A stretch of DNA of 64,000 nucleotides from Immundisolibacterales bacterium (GTDB taxonomy: Bacteria; Pseudomonadota; Gammaproteobacteria; HK1), in assembly GCA_026712715.1 (NCBI GenBank), contig JAPOPW010000045.1, positions 1-64,000 of the forward strand, in the 5' to 3' direction. Below, piece after piece: positions 37,464 through 47,313 of the stretch (positions are counted from its first letter, which is position 1; every line of letters begins with the position of its first letter). Below the pieces are notes generated by a model. It worked only from the letters and a program-made list of their open reading frames with translations. It ran no database searches and was not told the DNA's origin. Both the position numbers and the translations under genes were made by a program.

Positions 37464-38321
37464 GTGCTGCGGCGAATCCTCCTCGCGAGCATCGTCGCCG
37501 GTGCGGTGGGGGGAATCGCCCTCACCGCGCTCCAGTCGGGCGCGGTCGTCCCGCTGCTCCTCTCGGCGGAGTCGTACGAGTCCGCCGCCGACCCCGCCCC
37601 GGTCGCGCACCGGCACGGGGAGCTCACCCACTCCCACGCTTCCGGGGCCGCCCCGCACGGGCACGACGGCCATGCTCTCGTCGTTGCGGGCGACGGCTCC
37701 GCCCCGACTTCGAGCCGCGCCGGGGGAAGCGCCCCGACCGCCGCTCCCGGATCCGGCAGCGAAGCCCATCGCCACGATCACTCGCACGAGCACGGCAGTT
37801 CCTGGGCGCCCCAGGACGGCATCGAGCGCACGTTCTGGACCGGCGTTTCGAACGTGGCGACCGCAATCGGTTTCGCGCTGCTGCTCGTTGCGGTCTTTGC
37901 CTGGCGGGGCAGCGCGACCTGGCGCCAGGGCCTCCTCTGGGGAGCCGCCGGCTTCTTCGTCTTCTTCCTGAACCCGGCCATCGGGCTTCGGCCGGAGCTC
38001 CCGGGCGCGGCCGCGACCGATCTGCTCGACCGCCAGGTCTGGTGGCTCCTCACGGTCGCGTGCTCCGCGGCGGGGGTGGGGCTGCTGCTGCTCGCGCCGC
38101 GGGCCGCCGCGAAGGCGGGCGGCGCGGTGCTCCTCGTCGTGCCTCATCTCGCCGGCGTTTTCCATTCCCCTCGTTCCCCGGTTTCCGAAGCGTTGGGGGG
38201 ACTCGCGCCGGAGAGCCTCGCGCAATCTTTCGTCGTCGCCGCCGCGGCCACGAACGCGGCCTTCTGGCTCGTTCTCGGGCTGGTGGCGGCCGCCGCGTTC
38301 AGCCGGCTCTCGCGGAGCTGA
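37464..38321 (+). CDS. cbtA: Cobalt transporter subunit CbtA
   Basis: From GTG 37464 this gives 285 residues: a first transmembrane helix (VLRRILLASIVAGAVGGIAL), a long His-rich loop (HRHGELTHSHASG, HRHDHSHEHGSS) that is presumably periplasmic and metal-binding, and four to five further helices, ending in AAAFSRLSRS. The gene begins 19 bases after cbtB. The His-rich insert is longer than I expect for CbtA. Confidence 0.9.
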   Translation: MLRRILLASIVAGAVGGIALTALQSGAVVPLLLSAESYESAADPAPVAHRHGELTHSHASGAAPHGHDGHALVVAGDGSAPTSSRAGGSAPTAAPGSGSEAHRHDHSHEHGSSWAPQDGIERTFWTGVSNVATAIGFALLLVAVFAWRGSATWRQGLLWGAAGFFVFFLNPAIGLRPELPGAAATDLLDRQVWWLLTVACSAAGVGLLLLAPRAAAKAGGAVLLVVPHLAGVFHSPRSPVSEALGGLAPESLAQSFVVAAAATNAAFWLVLGLVAAAAFSRLSRS

Positions 38322-38355
38322 GCCGCGGCCGTCCGGCACCCCGCGCGGCCCGGCC

Positions 38356-39009
38356 ATGACCCGAATGAGCCCGACGTCCATTCCTCCCGGCGACGAAGAG
38401 GTCAACCGCCGCGCCAACGAGAAGGCGCGCAAGCGAAAGGCGGTACGCGATCGGATCCTCGCGACGAAGACCATCGAGAAGGGACTGCTCATCGTTCACA
38501 CCGGGAAGGGCAAGGGCAAGTCCACCGCGGCGTTCGGCCTCGTCGCACGGGCCATCGGCAACGGGTTTCGGGTCGGAGTCGTCCAGTACGTCAAGGGAAA
38601 GTGGCAGACCGGAGAACGCGCGGTCCTCGAACGTTTCCCGGACCAGGTCGACATCCGGACCATGGGGGAGGGGTTCACCTGGGAGACCCAGGACCGGGCC
38701 CGCGACATCCGCGCCGCCGAGGCGGCCTGGGAGACGTCGAAGGAGATGATCGAGGCGTGCCGCGGCGAGGCGCCGCGCCACGACCTCGTCCTGCTCGACG
38801 AGCTCAACATCGTGCTCCGCTACGGCTACCTGCCGCTCGACGAGATCTGCGCGTTCCTCGCCGCGAGGCCGCCCGCGCTGCACGTCGTCGTCACCGGCCG
38901 CAACGCCAAGCCCGAGCTCCTCGAGATCGCGGACACGGTCACCGAGATGACCATGGTCAAGCACCACTTCCGGGCCGGGGTGAAGGCCCAGAAGGGCATC
39001 GAGTTTTGA
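38356..39009 (+). CDS. cobO: Cob(I)yrinic acid a,c-diamide adenosyltransferase CobO
   Basis: The 217-residue CobO/BtuR-type enzyme transfers the adenosyl group from ATP to cob(I)yrinate diamide. The P-loop-like GKGKGKST at 50-57 and the motifs VQYVKGKWQTGE, GEGFTWETQD, LVLLDELNIVLRYGYL and VVTGRNAKPELLEIAD are all present. It follows cbtA by 34 bases and is likely under the same riboswitch. Confidence 0.95.
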   Translation: MTRMSPTSIPPGDEEVNRRANEKARKRKAVRDRILATKTIEKGLLIVHTGKGKGKSTAAFGLVARAIGNGFRVGVVQYVKGKWQTGERAVLERFPDQVDIRTMGEGFTWETQDRARDIRAAEAAWETSKEMIEACRGEAPRHDLVLLDELNIVLRYGYLPLDEICAFLAARPPALHVVVTGRNAKPELLEIADTVTEMTMVKHHFRAGVKAQKGIEF

Positions 39010-39029
39010 CTGCGCCCGGCGGCGGGGGC

Positions 39030-40007
39030 CTATCCGGCGGCCCGGCCCGCCGCCCAGCCTGCGGCGAGGAGGGCCGCGAGGAGCGCGGTGGCGCCGGCGT
39101 AGAGACGGAGCCCCGCGTGCACGTCCTTCGGGCCGAGGTCCTGGCGTCCGTCGCCCATCCACGCGTCCTCGACGGTGCGCCCGGCGTAGCGGCGCGGTCC
39201 CGCGAGCGCGAACCCGAGGGCGCCCGCCATCGCCGCCTCGGGCCAGCCCGCGTTCACGGAGCGGTGCCGGCCCGCGTCCCGGACGGCGGCCCGCACGGCG
39301 GCGCCCGCGCGCGCGCCGGGCACGGCCACGGCGGCGCCCGCGAGGAGCACCGCGGCGAGGCGGGCCGGAAGCCAGCTCGCCGCGTCGTCCACCCGGGCCG
39401 CCACCCGGCCGAACGACCGATGACGGGGATCGCGATGACCGACCATGCTGTCGAGGGTGTTGATCGCCTTGTACGCGAGGAGGCCGGGAAGGCCGAGCAG
39501 CACGTACCAGAAAAGCGGCGCCACGACCCCGTCCGCGAAGTTCTCCGCCGTCGACTCGACGGCCGCCCGGGCGACGGCGGAGCCGTCGAGGCTCGCGGGG
39601 TCGCGTCCGACGACGTGCGCGACCGCGGCGCGCGCCTCCTCGAGGCCGGACTCCATGCCCCGGGCGACGGCGCGGACGTGGTCGCGCAGGCCGCGATACG
39701 CGATGAAGACGCTGGCCGCGACCGCTTCGACGACGCCACCCGCGGGGCCGGCGCCCGCGAGCGCATGGACGAGGGCGCCGGCCCCGGCCGCGGCGAGAAC
39801 GACCGCGAGCGTGGCCGCGCCGCCGCGCACGAGGCGGGCGGCATCCGACGCGGAAGCGTCGTTGAGCCGGGCTTCGAGGGCCTCGATCCAACGGCCGAGC
39901 AGCGCGACGGGATGCGGCACGCGGCGGTAGAGAGCCGGCGGGTCGCCCACGACCGCGTCCACCGCAAGCGCGGCGAGGGCGAGGGCGAAGGGGTCGAACG
40001 CCAGCAT
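39030..40007 (-). CDS. cbiB: Adenosylcobinamide-phosphate synthase CbiB
   Basis: CbiB (CobD in Pseudomonas naming) is an inner-membrane enzyme that attaches aminopropanol (or its phosphate) to adenosylcobyric acid. The 325-residue protein has several hydrophobic helices and the family blocks DAVVGDPPALYRRVPHPVALLG, ESTAENFADGVVAPLFW, INTLDSMVGHRD and DAGRHRSVNAGWPEAAMAGALG. It is convergent with cobO, with only 20 bases between stops. Confidence 0.94.
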   Translation of the reverse strand: MLAFDPFALALAALAVDAVVGDPPALYRRVPHPVALLGRWIEALEARLNDASASDAARLVRGGAATLAVVLAAAGAGALVHALAGAGPAGGVVEAVAASVFIAYRGLRDHVRAVARGMESGLEEARAAVAHVVGRDPASLDGSAVARAAVESTAENFADGVVAPLFWYVLLGLPGLLAYKAINTLDSMVGHRDPRHRSFGRVAARVDDAASWLPARLAAVLLAGAAVAVPGARAGAAVRAAVRDAGRHRSVNAGWPEAAMAGALGFALAGPRRYAGRTVEDAWMGDGRQDLGPKDVHAGLRLYAGATALLAALLAAGWAAGRAAG

Positions 40008-40084
40008 GTCTTCGATGCGCCGTGGGGGCAGGCGAACGGATGTTACCCCGCGGGCCTTTCCCGGTCCGCCGGCGGGCCCGGAAG

Positions 40085-41212
40085 ATGAACCGCATCGGAG
40101 TGATGGTGTGCGGCCACGGAAGCCGCGACGTGCAGGCGATCACCGAGTTCGAATCGGTCGCGGCCGGCATCCGCGAACGGCTGCCGCAATACGATGTCGA
40201 GAGCGGGTTCCTCGAGTTCGCGACCCCGGTGATCCGCGAAGGGCTCGAGAAGCTGCGGGCCCGCGGAAACGAGGTCTGCCTGGCCGTACCGGGAATGCTG
40301 TTCGCGGCCGGCCACGCCAAGAACGACATCCCGTCCGTCCTCAATACCTACGAGGCCGGGCACCCGGAGATGGAGATCCGCTACGCGCGCGAGCTCGGGA
40401 TCGACGAGAAGCTCATTCGCGCCGCGGGGGACCGGATCCGTGCCGCGCTCGATGGCGCCGGCACCACCGTCCCGCTCCACGAGACGATGCTCGTCGTCGT
40501 GGGACGCGGGGCGTCGGACCCGGATGCGAACAGCAACGTCGCCAAGGTGATGCGACTGCTGTGGGAAGGGTTCGGGTTCGGCTGGGGCGAGACCGCCTAC
40601 TCCGGGGTCACCTTTCCCCTCGTCGAGCCGGGGCTCGAGCACGCGGCGCGGCTCGGCTACCGGCGCATCGTCGTCTTTCCCTACTTCCTGTTCACCGGGG
40701 TCCTCGTCAAGCGCATCTACGAGCACACCGACCGGGTCGCCGCGCGCCACCCGGAGATCGAGTTCGTCAAGGCGCCGTACCTCAACGACCACCCGGCGGT
40801 GCTCGACGCCTTCGCCGAGCGGGTCGAGGAGACGTTGCGCGGGGCGAACCTGATGAACTGCAAGCTGTGCAAGTACCGCGAGCAGATCCTCGGCTTCGAG
40901 GCGGAGAAGGGTCTTCCCCAGGAGAGTCACCACCACCACGTGGAGGGGATCGGAACCGGAACCGGAGCCGGAGCCGACCAACAGCACGACCACCACCACG
41001 ATCATGGCCACCACCACGATCGTCGCCTTGACCATGAACACGCACACGACGACGGTCACGATCACGATCACGGCGGCCACGGGCCTGACCACGGCCATGG
41101 ACATGGGCATGGGGCTCATCACCATCACCACGGGCATGGGCATGGGCACCATCCCTACCCGCACGCCGACCATCCGCTCGGTCCGGGGACGTTGAAGCGG
41201 AGCCCGGATTGA
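40085..41212 (+). CDS. cbiX: Sirohydrochlorin cobaltochelatase CbiX, long His-tailed form
   Basis: CbiX inserts Co(II) into sirohydrochlorin, the early-cobalt entry step. The N-terminal part starts IGVMVCGHGSRD, with a catalytic His in the GHGSRD motif; the second CbiX domain holds VVVGRGASDPDANSN and GYRRIVVFPYFLFTGVLVKRI. A CKLC pair near 258-261 probably binds an iron-sulfur cluster as in other long CbiX proteins. Residues about 285-360 form an extreme His-rich tail (runs of HHHH, HGHGHGHG), likely cobalt storage or delivery. ATG 40085 is preferred because the extension upstream has no homology. Confidence 0.94.
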   Translation: MNRIGVMVCGHGSRDVQAITEFESVAAGIRERLPQYDVESGFLEFATPVIREGLEKLRARGNEVCLAVPGMLFAAGHAKNDIPSVLNTYEAGHPEMEIRYARELGIDEKLIRAAGDRIRAALDGAGTTVPLHETMLVVVGRGASDPDANSNVAKVMRLLWEGFGFGWGETAYSGVTFPLVEPGLEHAARLGYRRIVVFPYFLFTGVLVKRIYEHTDRVAARHPEIEFVKAPYLNDHPAVLDAFAERVEETLRGANLMNCKLCKYREQILGFEAEKGLPQESHHHHVEGIGTGTGAGADQQHDHHHDHGHHHDRRLDHEHAHDDGHDHDHGGHGPDHGHGHGHGAHHHHHGHGHGHHPYPHADHPLGPGTLKRSPD

Positions 41213-41506
41213 CGGCGCCGCGTCGCGATGGGGAGCTTCGGGATTCGGCGAGCCGCCGGTGGCGGTGATCGCGGGCGGCGCCACGACTCGCGCGCGGCGG
41301 CTGTCAACATGGGCTCTCACGATTCCCGGCAACCGCATGGACTGAGCGGCGATAGCGACATGGCTCGCCGTCCGGAAGAAATCGCGGTCGGAACGGGTTT
41401 TCACTCCGCAGTGGGGCCTCGCTCCCGAGGCCCGCACTCTCGGGGAACCGGGGCTCGCGGGAAGCCGGCGCTCCAGCCCGTGCTTCGCACGTAGACAGGA
41501 ACCACG
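41213..41506. other. Intergenic region with a perfect hairpin
   Basis: No gene is recognised. GGGCCTCG-ctcc-CGAGGCCC at 41414-41433 is a perfect 8-bp stem with a four-base loop and no T-run, so it may be a structural or REP-like element rather than a terminator. Confidence 0.5.
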
Positions 41507-42136
41507 ATGAGCCCGCCCGACTACCTGCGCGACCCGGCCGAGATCTACCGGCGCTCATTCGAGACCGTCCGCGCGGAGACGGACCTCTCGCGCCTTCCCG
41601 CGTCGCTGCACGAGGCCGCGGTCCGCATCGTCCACGCGTGCGGGATGCCGGACGTCGTCGCCGACCTCGACTGGCGGGGCGACCCGGTCACGGCCGGCCG
41701 GGGTGCGCTCGCGGCCGGCCGGCCGGTGATCGCGGACTCGCGCATGGTCGCGCACGGGGTGATCCGCGCTCGGCTTCCGGCCTGCAACGACGTGCGGTGC
41801 TTCCTCGACGAGCCGGGGGTCGCGGACGATGCGAGGCGGGACGCGACGACTCGTTCCGCGGCTGCGGTGGACCGCTGGCTCCCGCACATCGAGGGGGCGG
41901 TCGTCGCCATCGGGAACGCCCCGACCGCGCTCTTTCGGCTCCTCGAGCGGCTGGGCGAAGAGGTGCCCCGCCCCGCCGCCGTCTTCGCCTTTCCGGTCGG
42001 ATTCGTCGGAGCGGAAGAGTCGAAACGAGCGCTTGCCGGCACGGACGGCGCGCCGCCCTTCCTCACCCTGCACGGGCGCCGCGGCGGGAGCGCGATCGCG
42101 GCGGCAGCGGTCAATGCGCTCGCCGGGGGCGGGTGA
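41507..42136 (+). CDS. cobH: Precorrin-8X methylmutase CobH/CbiC
   Basis: CobH moves the C11 methyl to C12 to give hydrogenobyrinate or its cobalt form. The 209 residues contain the catalytic His segment RIVHACGMPD, GRPVIADSRMVAHGV and FPVGFVGAEESK (family signature). It starts the tight plus-strand series cobH-cobL-cobI; cobL begins three bases after the stop. Confidence 0.95.
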   Translation: MSPPDYLRDPAEIYRRSFETVRAETDLSRLPASLHEAAVRIVHACGMPDVVADLDWRGDPVTAGRGALAAGRPVIADSRMVAHGVIRARLPACNDVRCFLDEPGVADDARRDATTRSAAAVDRWLPHIEGAVVAIGNAPTALFRLLERLGEEVPRPAAVFAFPVGFVGAEESKRALAGTDGAPPFLTLHGRRGGSAIAAAAVNALAGGG

Positions 42137-42139
42137 CCC

Positions 42140-43348
42140 TTGGGCGCGTGGCTCACCATCGTCGGGATCGGTGAGGACGGCCTCGAGGGCCTGGGGGCGG
42201 CCGCGCGCGGGGCGGTCGATGCGGCGGATACCCTCGTCGGCGGCGCCCGCCATCTCGCGATGGTCCCGGCGGACGGGCGCGAGCGCCTCGAGTGGCCGCG
42301 CCCGTTCTCGGCCCTTGCCGGCGAGCTTCGCGCCCGCACCGGGCGGCGGGTGTGCGTGCTCGCGACCGGCGATCCCTTCTGCTTCGGTGTCGGCACGTCC
42401 ATCGCCCGGCACTTCCCGCCCGAAGAGATGCAGGTCTTTCCCGCCCCTTCCGCCTTCAGCCTCGCCTGTGCGCGGCTTCGCTGGAGCCTCCCCGAGGTGG
42501 AGGCCATCACCTTGCACGGGCGCCCGCCCGCGACGTTCCGGGCCGCGATCCGCCCGGGCGCCCGGGTGCTCGTGCTGAGCCACGATGCGACGACGCCGGC
42601 CCGCATCGCGGAAATGCTCCGCGACGCGGGGCACGGCGAGAGCCGCATTGTCGTGCTCGAGCACATGGGCGGAGCGGCGGAGCGGGTCCGCGACACCACC
42701 GCGAGCGCGTTCGCCTTCGATGACGTGCGGGACTTCAACACCGTCGCCGTCGAGTGCGCCGCCGCTCCGGACGCACCGCTCCTCGCGCACACCCCGGGGC
42801 TGCCGGACGACGCCTTCGAGCACGACGGGCAGCTCACGAAACGGACGGTGCGCGCGGCCGCCCTCGCGGCGCTCGCGCCGTGCCCCGGACAGCTCCTGTG
42901 GGATGTCGGGGCCGGATGCGGCTCGGTCGGGATCGAGTGGATGCGGGCCGCGCGGGGCGCGCGTGCCATCGCGGTGGACCGCAACGCGGCGCGCCTCGCT
43001 CTCGTCGAGCGGAACGCCGAACGCCTCGGTACCCCCGGACTCGAGGCCGTGCACGGCGAGGCGCCCGCGGCGCTCGCGGGTCTCGACGGCCCGCCCGATG
43101 CGGTCTTCGTGGGCGGCGGCCTCTCCGCGCCCGGCCTCCTGCGGACCGGCTGGGATGCCCTTCGTCCCGGCGGACGGCTGGTGGCTCACGCCGTGAGCCT
43201 CGAGGGCGAGCAGGCCCTCCTTGCGGCGCACGCGAAGCTCGGGGGCGAGCTCTCCCGGATCGCCGTCTCTCACGCGGTTCCGCTCGGGCGCTATCACGCG
43301 TTCCGGCCCGGTTTCCCGGTGACCGAGCTCGCGGTGCGCAAGCGATGA
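42140..43348 (+). CDS. cobL: Precorrin-6Y methyltransferase CobL (CbiE-CbiT fusion)
   Basis: The 402-residue fusion carries CbiE (residues 1 to about 195: LTIVGIGEDGLEGL, VLATGDPFCFGVG), which methylates C5, and CbiT (about 215-400: LLWDVGAGCGSVGIEWMRAA near 252-271), which methylates C15 with decarboxylation. The start is a TTG at 42140, since no in-frame ATG or GTG is near and GGGGGCGGG lies before it. The stop overlaps the ATG of cobI (ATGA). Confidence 0.94.
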   Translation: MGAWLTIVGIGEDGLEGLGAAARGAVDAADTLVGGARHLAMVPADGRERLEWPRPFSALAGELRARTGRRVCVLATGDPFCFGVGTSIARHFPPEEMQVFPAPSAFSLACARLRWSLPEVEAITLHGRPPATFRAAIRPGARVLVLSHDATTPARIAEMLRDAGHGESRIVVLEHMGGAAERVRDTTASAFAFDDVRDFNTVAVECAAAPDAPLLAHTPGLPDDAFEHDGQLTKRTVRAAALAALAPCPGQLLWDVGAGCGSVGIEWMRAARGARAIAVDRNAARLALVERNAERLGTPGLEAVHGEAPAALAGLDGPPDAVFVGGGLSAPGLLRTGWDALRPGGRLVAHAVSLEGEQALLAAHAKLGGELSRIAVSHAVPLGRYHAFRPGFPVTELAVRKR

Positions 43349-44058
43349 CCGCGACCGGCGCCCTCGTCGGCATCGGGGTCGGCCCCGGGGACCCCGACCT
43401 CATCACGGTGAAGGGGCTCCGCGCGCTCCGGGCCGCCCCGGTGCTCGCATACCCGGCGCCCGAGACCGGTGAGAGCCTCGCCCGCGCCATCGTCGCCCCG
43501 CATCTCGACGGCACGGCGAAGACCGAGATCCCGATCCGGATGCCGATGGTCGCCGCGCGCTTCCCCGCGCGCGAGGTGTACGACCGGGCCGCGCGGACCA
43601 TCGGCGGGCACCTCGACGCGGGCCGCGACGTGGCCTGCCTCTGCGAAGGCGACCCCTTCTTCTACGGGTCGTTCAGCTTCCTCTTCGAGCGGATGGTCGA
43701 GCGCTATCCGGTGCGGGTGATCCCGGGTGTCTCGTCGCTCACCGCGTGCGCGGCGGCGGCGGGCGCTCCGCTCGCCACCCGCAACGACGTCCTTGCGGTC
43801 GTGCCCGCGACTCTCGACGAGGCCGCGCTTCGCACTCGACTCGGGGCGGCCGACGCGGTCGCGATCATCAAGGTCGGCCGGCACCTCGCGAAGGTCCGCG
43901 GGGTGCTGGATTCCCTCGGGCTCCTCGCCGGCGCCCGGTACGTCGAACGCGCCACCATGGAACGCGAGCGCCGCCTGCCGCTCGCGGAGGTCGACGGCGC
44001 GAAGGCCCCCTACTTCTCGATGGTCCTCGTGCATCGGCGGGGCTTCGCGTGGAACTGA
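43345..44058 (+). CDS. cobI: Precorrin-2 C20-methyltransferase CobI/CbiL
   Basis: The 237-residue class III methyltransferase begins LVGIGVGPGDPDLITVKGLR, with AYPAPETGES, CEGDPFFYGSFSFL and VIPGVSS typical of CobI. It methylates C20 of precorrin-2 or its cobalt form. The ATG overlaps the cobL stop. Its last codons and the start of the next gene are duplicated just downstream (44049-44337). Confidence 0.95.
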   Translation: MTATGALVGIGVGPGDPDLITVKGLRALRAAPVLAYPAPETGESLARAIVAPHLDGTAKTEIPIRMPMVAARFPAREVYDRAARTIGGHLDAGRDVACLCEGDPFFYGSFSFLFERMVERYPVRVIPGVSSLTACAAAAGAPLATRNDVLAVVPATLDEAALRTRLGAADAVAIIKVGRHLAKVRGVLDSLGLLAGARYVERATMERERRLPLAEVDGAKAPYFSMVLVHRRGFAWN

Positions 44059-44159
44059 CCAAGCGCGTCGCGTTGGTGGCGCTCACCGCGAGCGGGGTGC
44101 ACTTGAACATAGGACCGTCACTGGACCCGGCGACGCGCAAGCGCCCCGCTGCCCAATGA
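44049..44159 (+). pseudogene. Relic of a cbiG start
   Basis: GTG 44049 lies inside the end of cobI, just as the true cbiG ATG at 44328 overlaps the end of the relic at 44185. The first 16 codons (VELTKRVALVALTASG) match the CbiG start ([16 protein letters not shown]); then homology ends and a stop follows at 44157. Confidence 0.7.
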
Positions 44160-44184
44160 CTCGCGTCGACTTGCGAGGCTTTTC

Positions 44185-44337
44185 GTGAAACTGACGGCGC
44201 GGGTCGCGGCGGGGGAATCGGCCACGGAGGATCGAGCGCTCGCGCGCCTCGTCACCACCAAGCTCGGCGAAGCGGAGACTCACCGCTCCTTCAATGTCCT
44301 CCTGCTCCTCCACCGCCGGGGGATCGCATGGAACTGA
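44185..44337 (+). pseudogene. Relic resembling the cobI 3' end
   Basis: The open frame of 50 codons ends [15 protein letters not shown], matching the CobI end FSMVLVHRRGFAWN. The upstream part has no clear homology. Its stop overlaps the cbiG ATG exactly as the cobI stop overlaps the cbiG relic, so this is a decayed duplicate of the cobI-cbiG junction. Confidence 0.65.
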
Positions 44338-46253
44338 CAGAGCGCATCGCGGTTGTGGCCATCACCCCGGAGGGCGGCGCCCTCGCGCGCCGAATCGCGG
44401 ACGCCGTGGGCGGCGCGGAGGTGCACGGGCTCCGGGGACGGGCCGGCGGCGCGGACGTGTGGTTCACGCAGACGCGCCGGCACGTGCGCGAGCTCTTCGA
44501 GTCCGGACGTCCCGTCGCCGGGATCTGCGCGGCCGGGATCCTGGTGCGGGCGGTGGCGCCCGCCCTCGCGGACAAGCGGACGGAGCCGCCGGTCGTCGCG
44601 GTCTCCGACGACGGCGCGTTCGCGGTCCCGCTCCTCGGGGGGCACCGCGGCGGAGTCGAGCTCGCCAGGCGCATCGCGGAGGCGGTCGGCGGGGCGGCCG
44701 CGATCACCACCGCCGGCGACCGACGCTTCGGCATCGCCCTCGACGAGCCGCCCGCGGGCTGGACGCTCGCGAACCCGGAGGACTGCAAGCCCTTCGTCGC
44801 CGCCCTGCTCCAGGGGGCGCGGGTGCGCACGCCCGGGGATCTGGCCGCGGAAGCGCCGTGGCTCGCGGAGAGCCGGCTTCCCTTCGACGACGCGGGCAAG
44901 CTCACGATCCGGGTGGACGACGCGAGCGCCGGCGGCTGCGGGCCGGATACCCTCGTCTACCGCCCGTGGCGCCTCGCGATCGGCGTCGGCTGCGAGCGGG
45001 GCGCGGCGCCCGAAGAGGTCGTGGCCCTCGCGGACGCATGTCTCGACGGGGCCGGGCTCGCAGCCGACGCGGTCGCCGGGGTGTTCTCCATCGACCTCAA
45101 GTCCGACGAGCCGGCCGTACACGCGGTCGCCGATTCGCTCGGAGTGCCGGCCCGTTTCTTCACCGCCGCCACCCTGGAGGCGGAAGCCCCGCGGCTCCGG
45201 AACCCCTCCGACCTCGTGTTCCGCGAGGTCGGCTGCCACGGGGTGGCGGAAGGGGCGGCGCTCGCGGCGGCAGGACCGGCGGGCGAGCTCGTCGTGGAGA
45301 AGACCAAGTCGGTGCGCGCCACGTGCGCCATCGCGCGCGCGCCGGCGCCGCTCGACGCGGCATCGATCGGCGCGCCGCGGGGCGAGCTCGCGGTGGTCGG
45401 GATCGGGCCGGGCGATACCGCCACCCTGACCCCGGAGGCGCGCGCCGCGATCGAGCACGTCGACCACCTCGTCGGCTACCGTCGCTACCTCGACCTCGTG
45501 ACCGATCTCGTGCGGGGCCAGGCCGTCCATCCCTACCCCCTCGGCGAGGAACGGGCGCGGGCCGCAACGGCGATCCTTCTCGCCGCCTCCGGAGAGCGGG
45601 TGGCCCTCGTCTGCTCGGGAGATCCCGGCATCTACGCCATGGCCTCGCTCGTCATGGAGGTGCTCGACGGGGCGTCGGACCCCGCGTGGCGTCGGATCGC
45701 GGTCCGGGTCGTCCCCGGGGTGTCGGCCCTCCAGGCCGCCGCCGCCCGCGTCGGGGCGCCCATCGGGCACGACTTCTGCGCGGTATCGCTCTCCGACCTC
45801 CTCACTCCGCGGGAAGTGATCGAGGACCGCCTCGCCGCCGCGGCCCGCGCCGACTTCGTGATCGCCCTCTACAACCCGGCGTCGGCGGCCCGGCGCGAGA
45901 CGTTCGTGCGCGCGCTTCGCATCCTGCGCGAGCACCGCGCCCCGGACACCCCGGTCGTCGTCGCCCGCAACCTGGGGCGAGCCGGCGAACGGGTCGAGGT
46001 CATCCCCCTCGGCCGCATCGACCCCGCAACCATCGACATGATGACCGTCCTCGTCGTCGGCTCGTCGACGACCCGCACCTTCGCCCACGGCGGCTCGATC
46101 CTCGCCTACACGCCGCGCGGCTACGAGGTACGCGCCGGTGAGAGCGGCTCGGAACGGGAAGACGCGGGAGTCGGGACCGGAGCCAGGGCCGGAGACGGAA
46201 CCGCGCCGAAAGCCGGGGCCCGCAGCCATGCCGGAGCAGGGGGCGGATCGTGA
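44328..46253 (+). CDS. cbiG-cobJ: CbiG-CobJ fusion: cobalt-precorrin-5A hydrolase and precorrin-3B C17-methyltransferase
   Basis: The 641-residue protein joins two steps. Residues 1 to about 345 are CbiG with its C-terminal CobE-like part ([50 protein letters not shown]), which opens the delta-lactone and releases acetaldehyde. Residues about 350-600 are CobJ ([47 protein letters not shown]), which contracts the ring and methylates C17. A Gly/Ala-rich tail of about 40 residues ends the protein. CbiG is a marker of the early-cobalt pathway; the same fusion is known in other proteobacteria. Confidence 0.94.
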   Translation: MELTERIAVVAITPEGGALARRIADAVGGAEVHGLRGRAGGADVWFTQTRRHVRELFESGRPVAGICAAGILVRAVAPALADKRTEPPVVAVSDDGAFAVPLLGGHRGGVELARRIAEAVGGAAAITTAGDRRFGIALDEPPAGWTLANPEDCKPFVAALLQGARVRTPGDLAAEAPWLAESRLPFDDAGKLTIRVDDASAGGCGPDTLVYRPWRLAIGVGCERGAAPEEVVALADACLDGAGLAADAVAGVFSIDLKSDEPAVHAVADSLGVPARFFTAATLEAEAPRLRNPSDLVFREVGCHGVAEGAALAAAGPAGELVVEKTKSVRATCAIARAPAPLDAASIGAPRGELAVVGIGPGDTATLTPEARAAIEHVDHLVGYRRYLDLVTDLVRGQAVHPYPLGEERARAATAILLAASGERVALVCSGDPGIYAMASLVMEVLDGASDPAWRRIAVRVVPGVSALQAAAARVGAPIGHDFCAVSLSDLLTPREVIEDRLAAAARADFVIALYNPASAARRETFVRALRILREHRAPDTPVVVARNLGRAGERVEVIPLGRIDPATIDMMTVLVVGSSTTRTFAHGGSILAYTPRGYEVRAGESGSEREDAGVGTGARAGDGTAPKAGARSHAGAGGGS

Positions 46254-46371
46254 GCGTCGGCGTCGGTTCACCAAAACGCCGGGTTCGTCCGGCCGGCGGC
46301 GATTTCCGATCCCCTGCGCTGCGCCCGCGAAGCAGTCCGGGTTCGTCCGGCCCTTCCCGGAATGGCGAGTC

Positions 46372-47151
46372 GTGACCGTCCACTTCATCGGGGCGGGACC
46401 GGGAGATCCCGAGCTCATCACGGTGCGCGGCCGGCGCCTCATCGAGGCGTGCCGGGTAGTCCTCTATGCGGGCTCCCTCGTTCCGCGCGAGGTGATCGCG
46501 TGCGCGCCGGAGGGTGCCCGGGTGCTCGACACCGCCCCCATGACCCTTGACGAGATCGTCGACGAGATGCGGGCGGCGCACGCGGCGGGAAAGGACGTCG
46601 CGCGGGTGCACTCGGGCGACCCGTCCCTCTACGGGGCGATCGGGGAGCAGATGCGGCGCCTCGACGCACTCGGGATCGCTTACGACGTGCCCCCCGGCGT
46701 GCCGGCCTTCGCGGCGGCGGCCGCCGCCCTCGAGCGCGAGCTCACCCTCCCGGGGGTGAGCCAGACCGTCATCCTGACCCGAACGAGCACCCGGAGCTCG
46801 CCCATGCCGGACGGGGAGGAGCTGGCCGGCCTCGCCCGCACTGGCGCAACCCTCGCCATCCATCTCTCCATCCGGAGCATCGGCGCGGTGTGCGAGACGC
46901 TCGCCCCCCTCTACGGCGCGGACTGCCCGGCCGCGGTGGTGCACCGCGCGAGCTGGCCCGACGAGCGCATCCTCACCGGGACCCTCGCCGACCTCGCGAA
47001 GAAGGTGCGCCCCCTCCGCCTCCGGCGCACCGCCCTCATCCTCGTCGGCCGCGTCCTCGCCGCCGAGACGTTCGACGAGAGCGCCCTTTACGACGCCGCC
47101 CACCATCACCTCCTCCGCCCCCGGAAGAAGAAGCGCCAGGCGGCGGGCTGA
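46372..47151 (+). CDS. cobM: Precorrin-4 C11-methyltransferase CobM/CbiF
   Basis: From GTG 46372 the protein is 259 residues: [65 protein letters not shown] and SQTVILTR are CobM signatures. The frame is open further upstream to 46138 but without homology. It ends in a basic KKKR stretch. Confidence 0.95.
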   Translation: MTVHFIGAGPGDPELITVRGRRLIEACRVVLYAGSLVPREVIACAPEGARVLDTAPMTLDEIVDEMRAAHAAGKDVARVHSGDPSLYGAIGEQMRRLDALGIAYDVPPGVPAFAAAAAALERELTLPGVSQTVILTRTSTRSSPMPDGEELAGLARTGATLAIHLSIRSIGAVCETLAPLYGADCPAAVVHRASWPDERILTGTLADLAKKVRPLRLRRTALILVGRVLAAETFDESALYDAAHHHLLRPRKKKRQAAG

Positions 47152-47313
47152 GCCGGCAAAGGGACCTCGAGTCGGACTATGCTTGTCCGCCGGGGCCGTG
47201 CGCGGCACCCATCGACACCGGAGAGGCATCATGTCGGTCAACACAGCCGCTTGCACCCACGGACGGGGAACGCGAACCCGCGGTCGTCGAAGCCACGTAG
47301 GAATCGGGCGACC

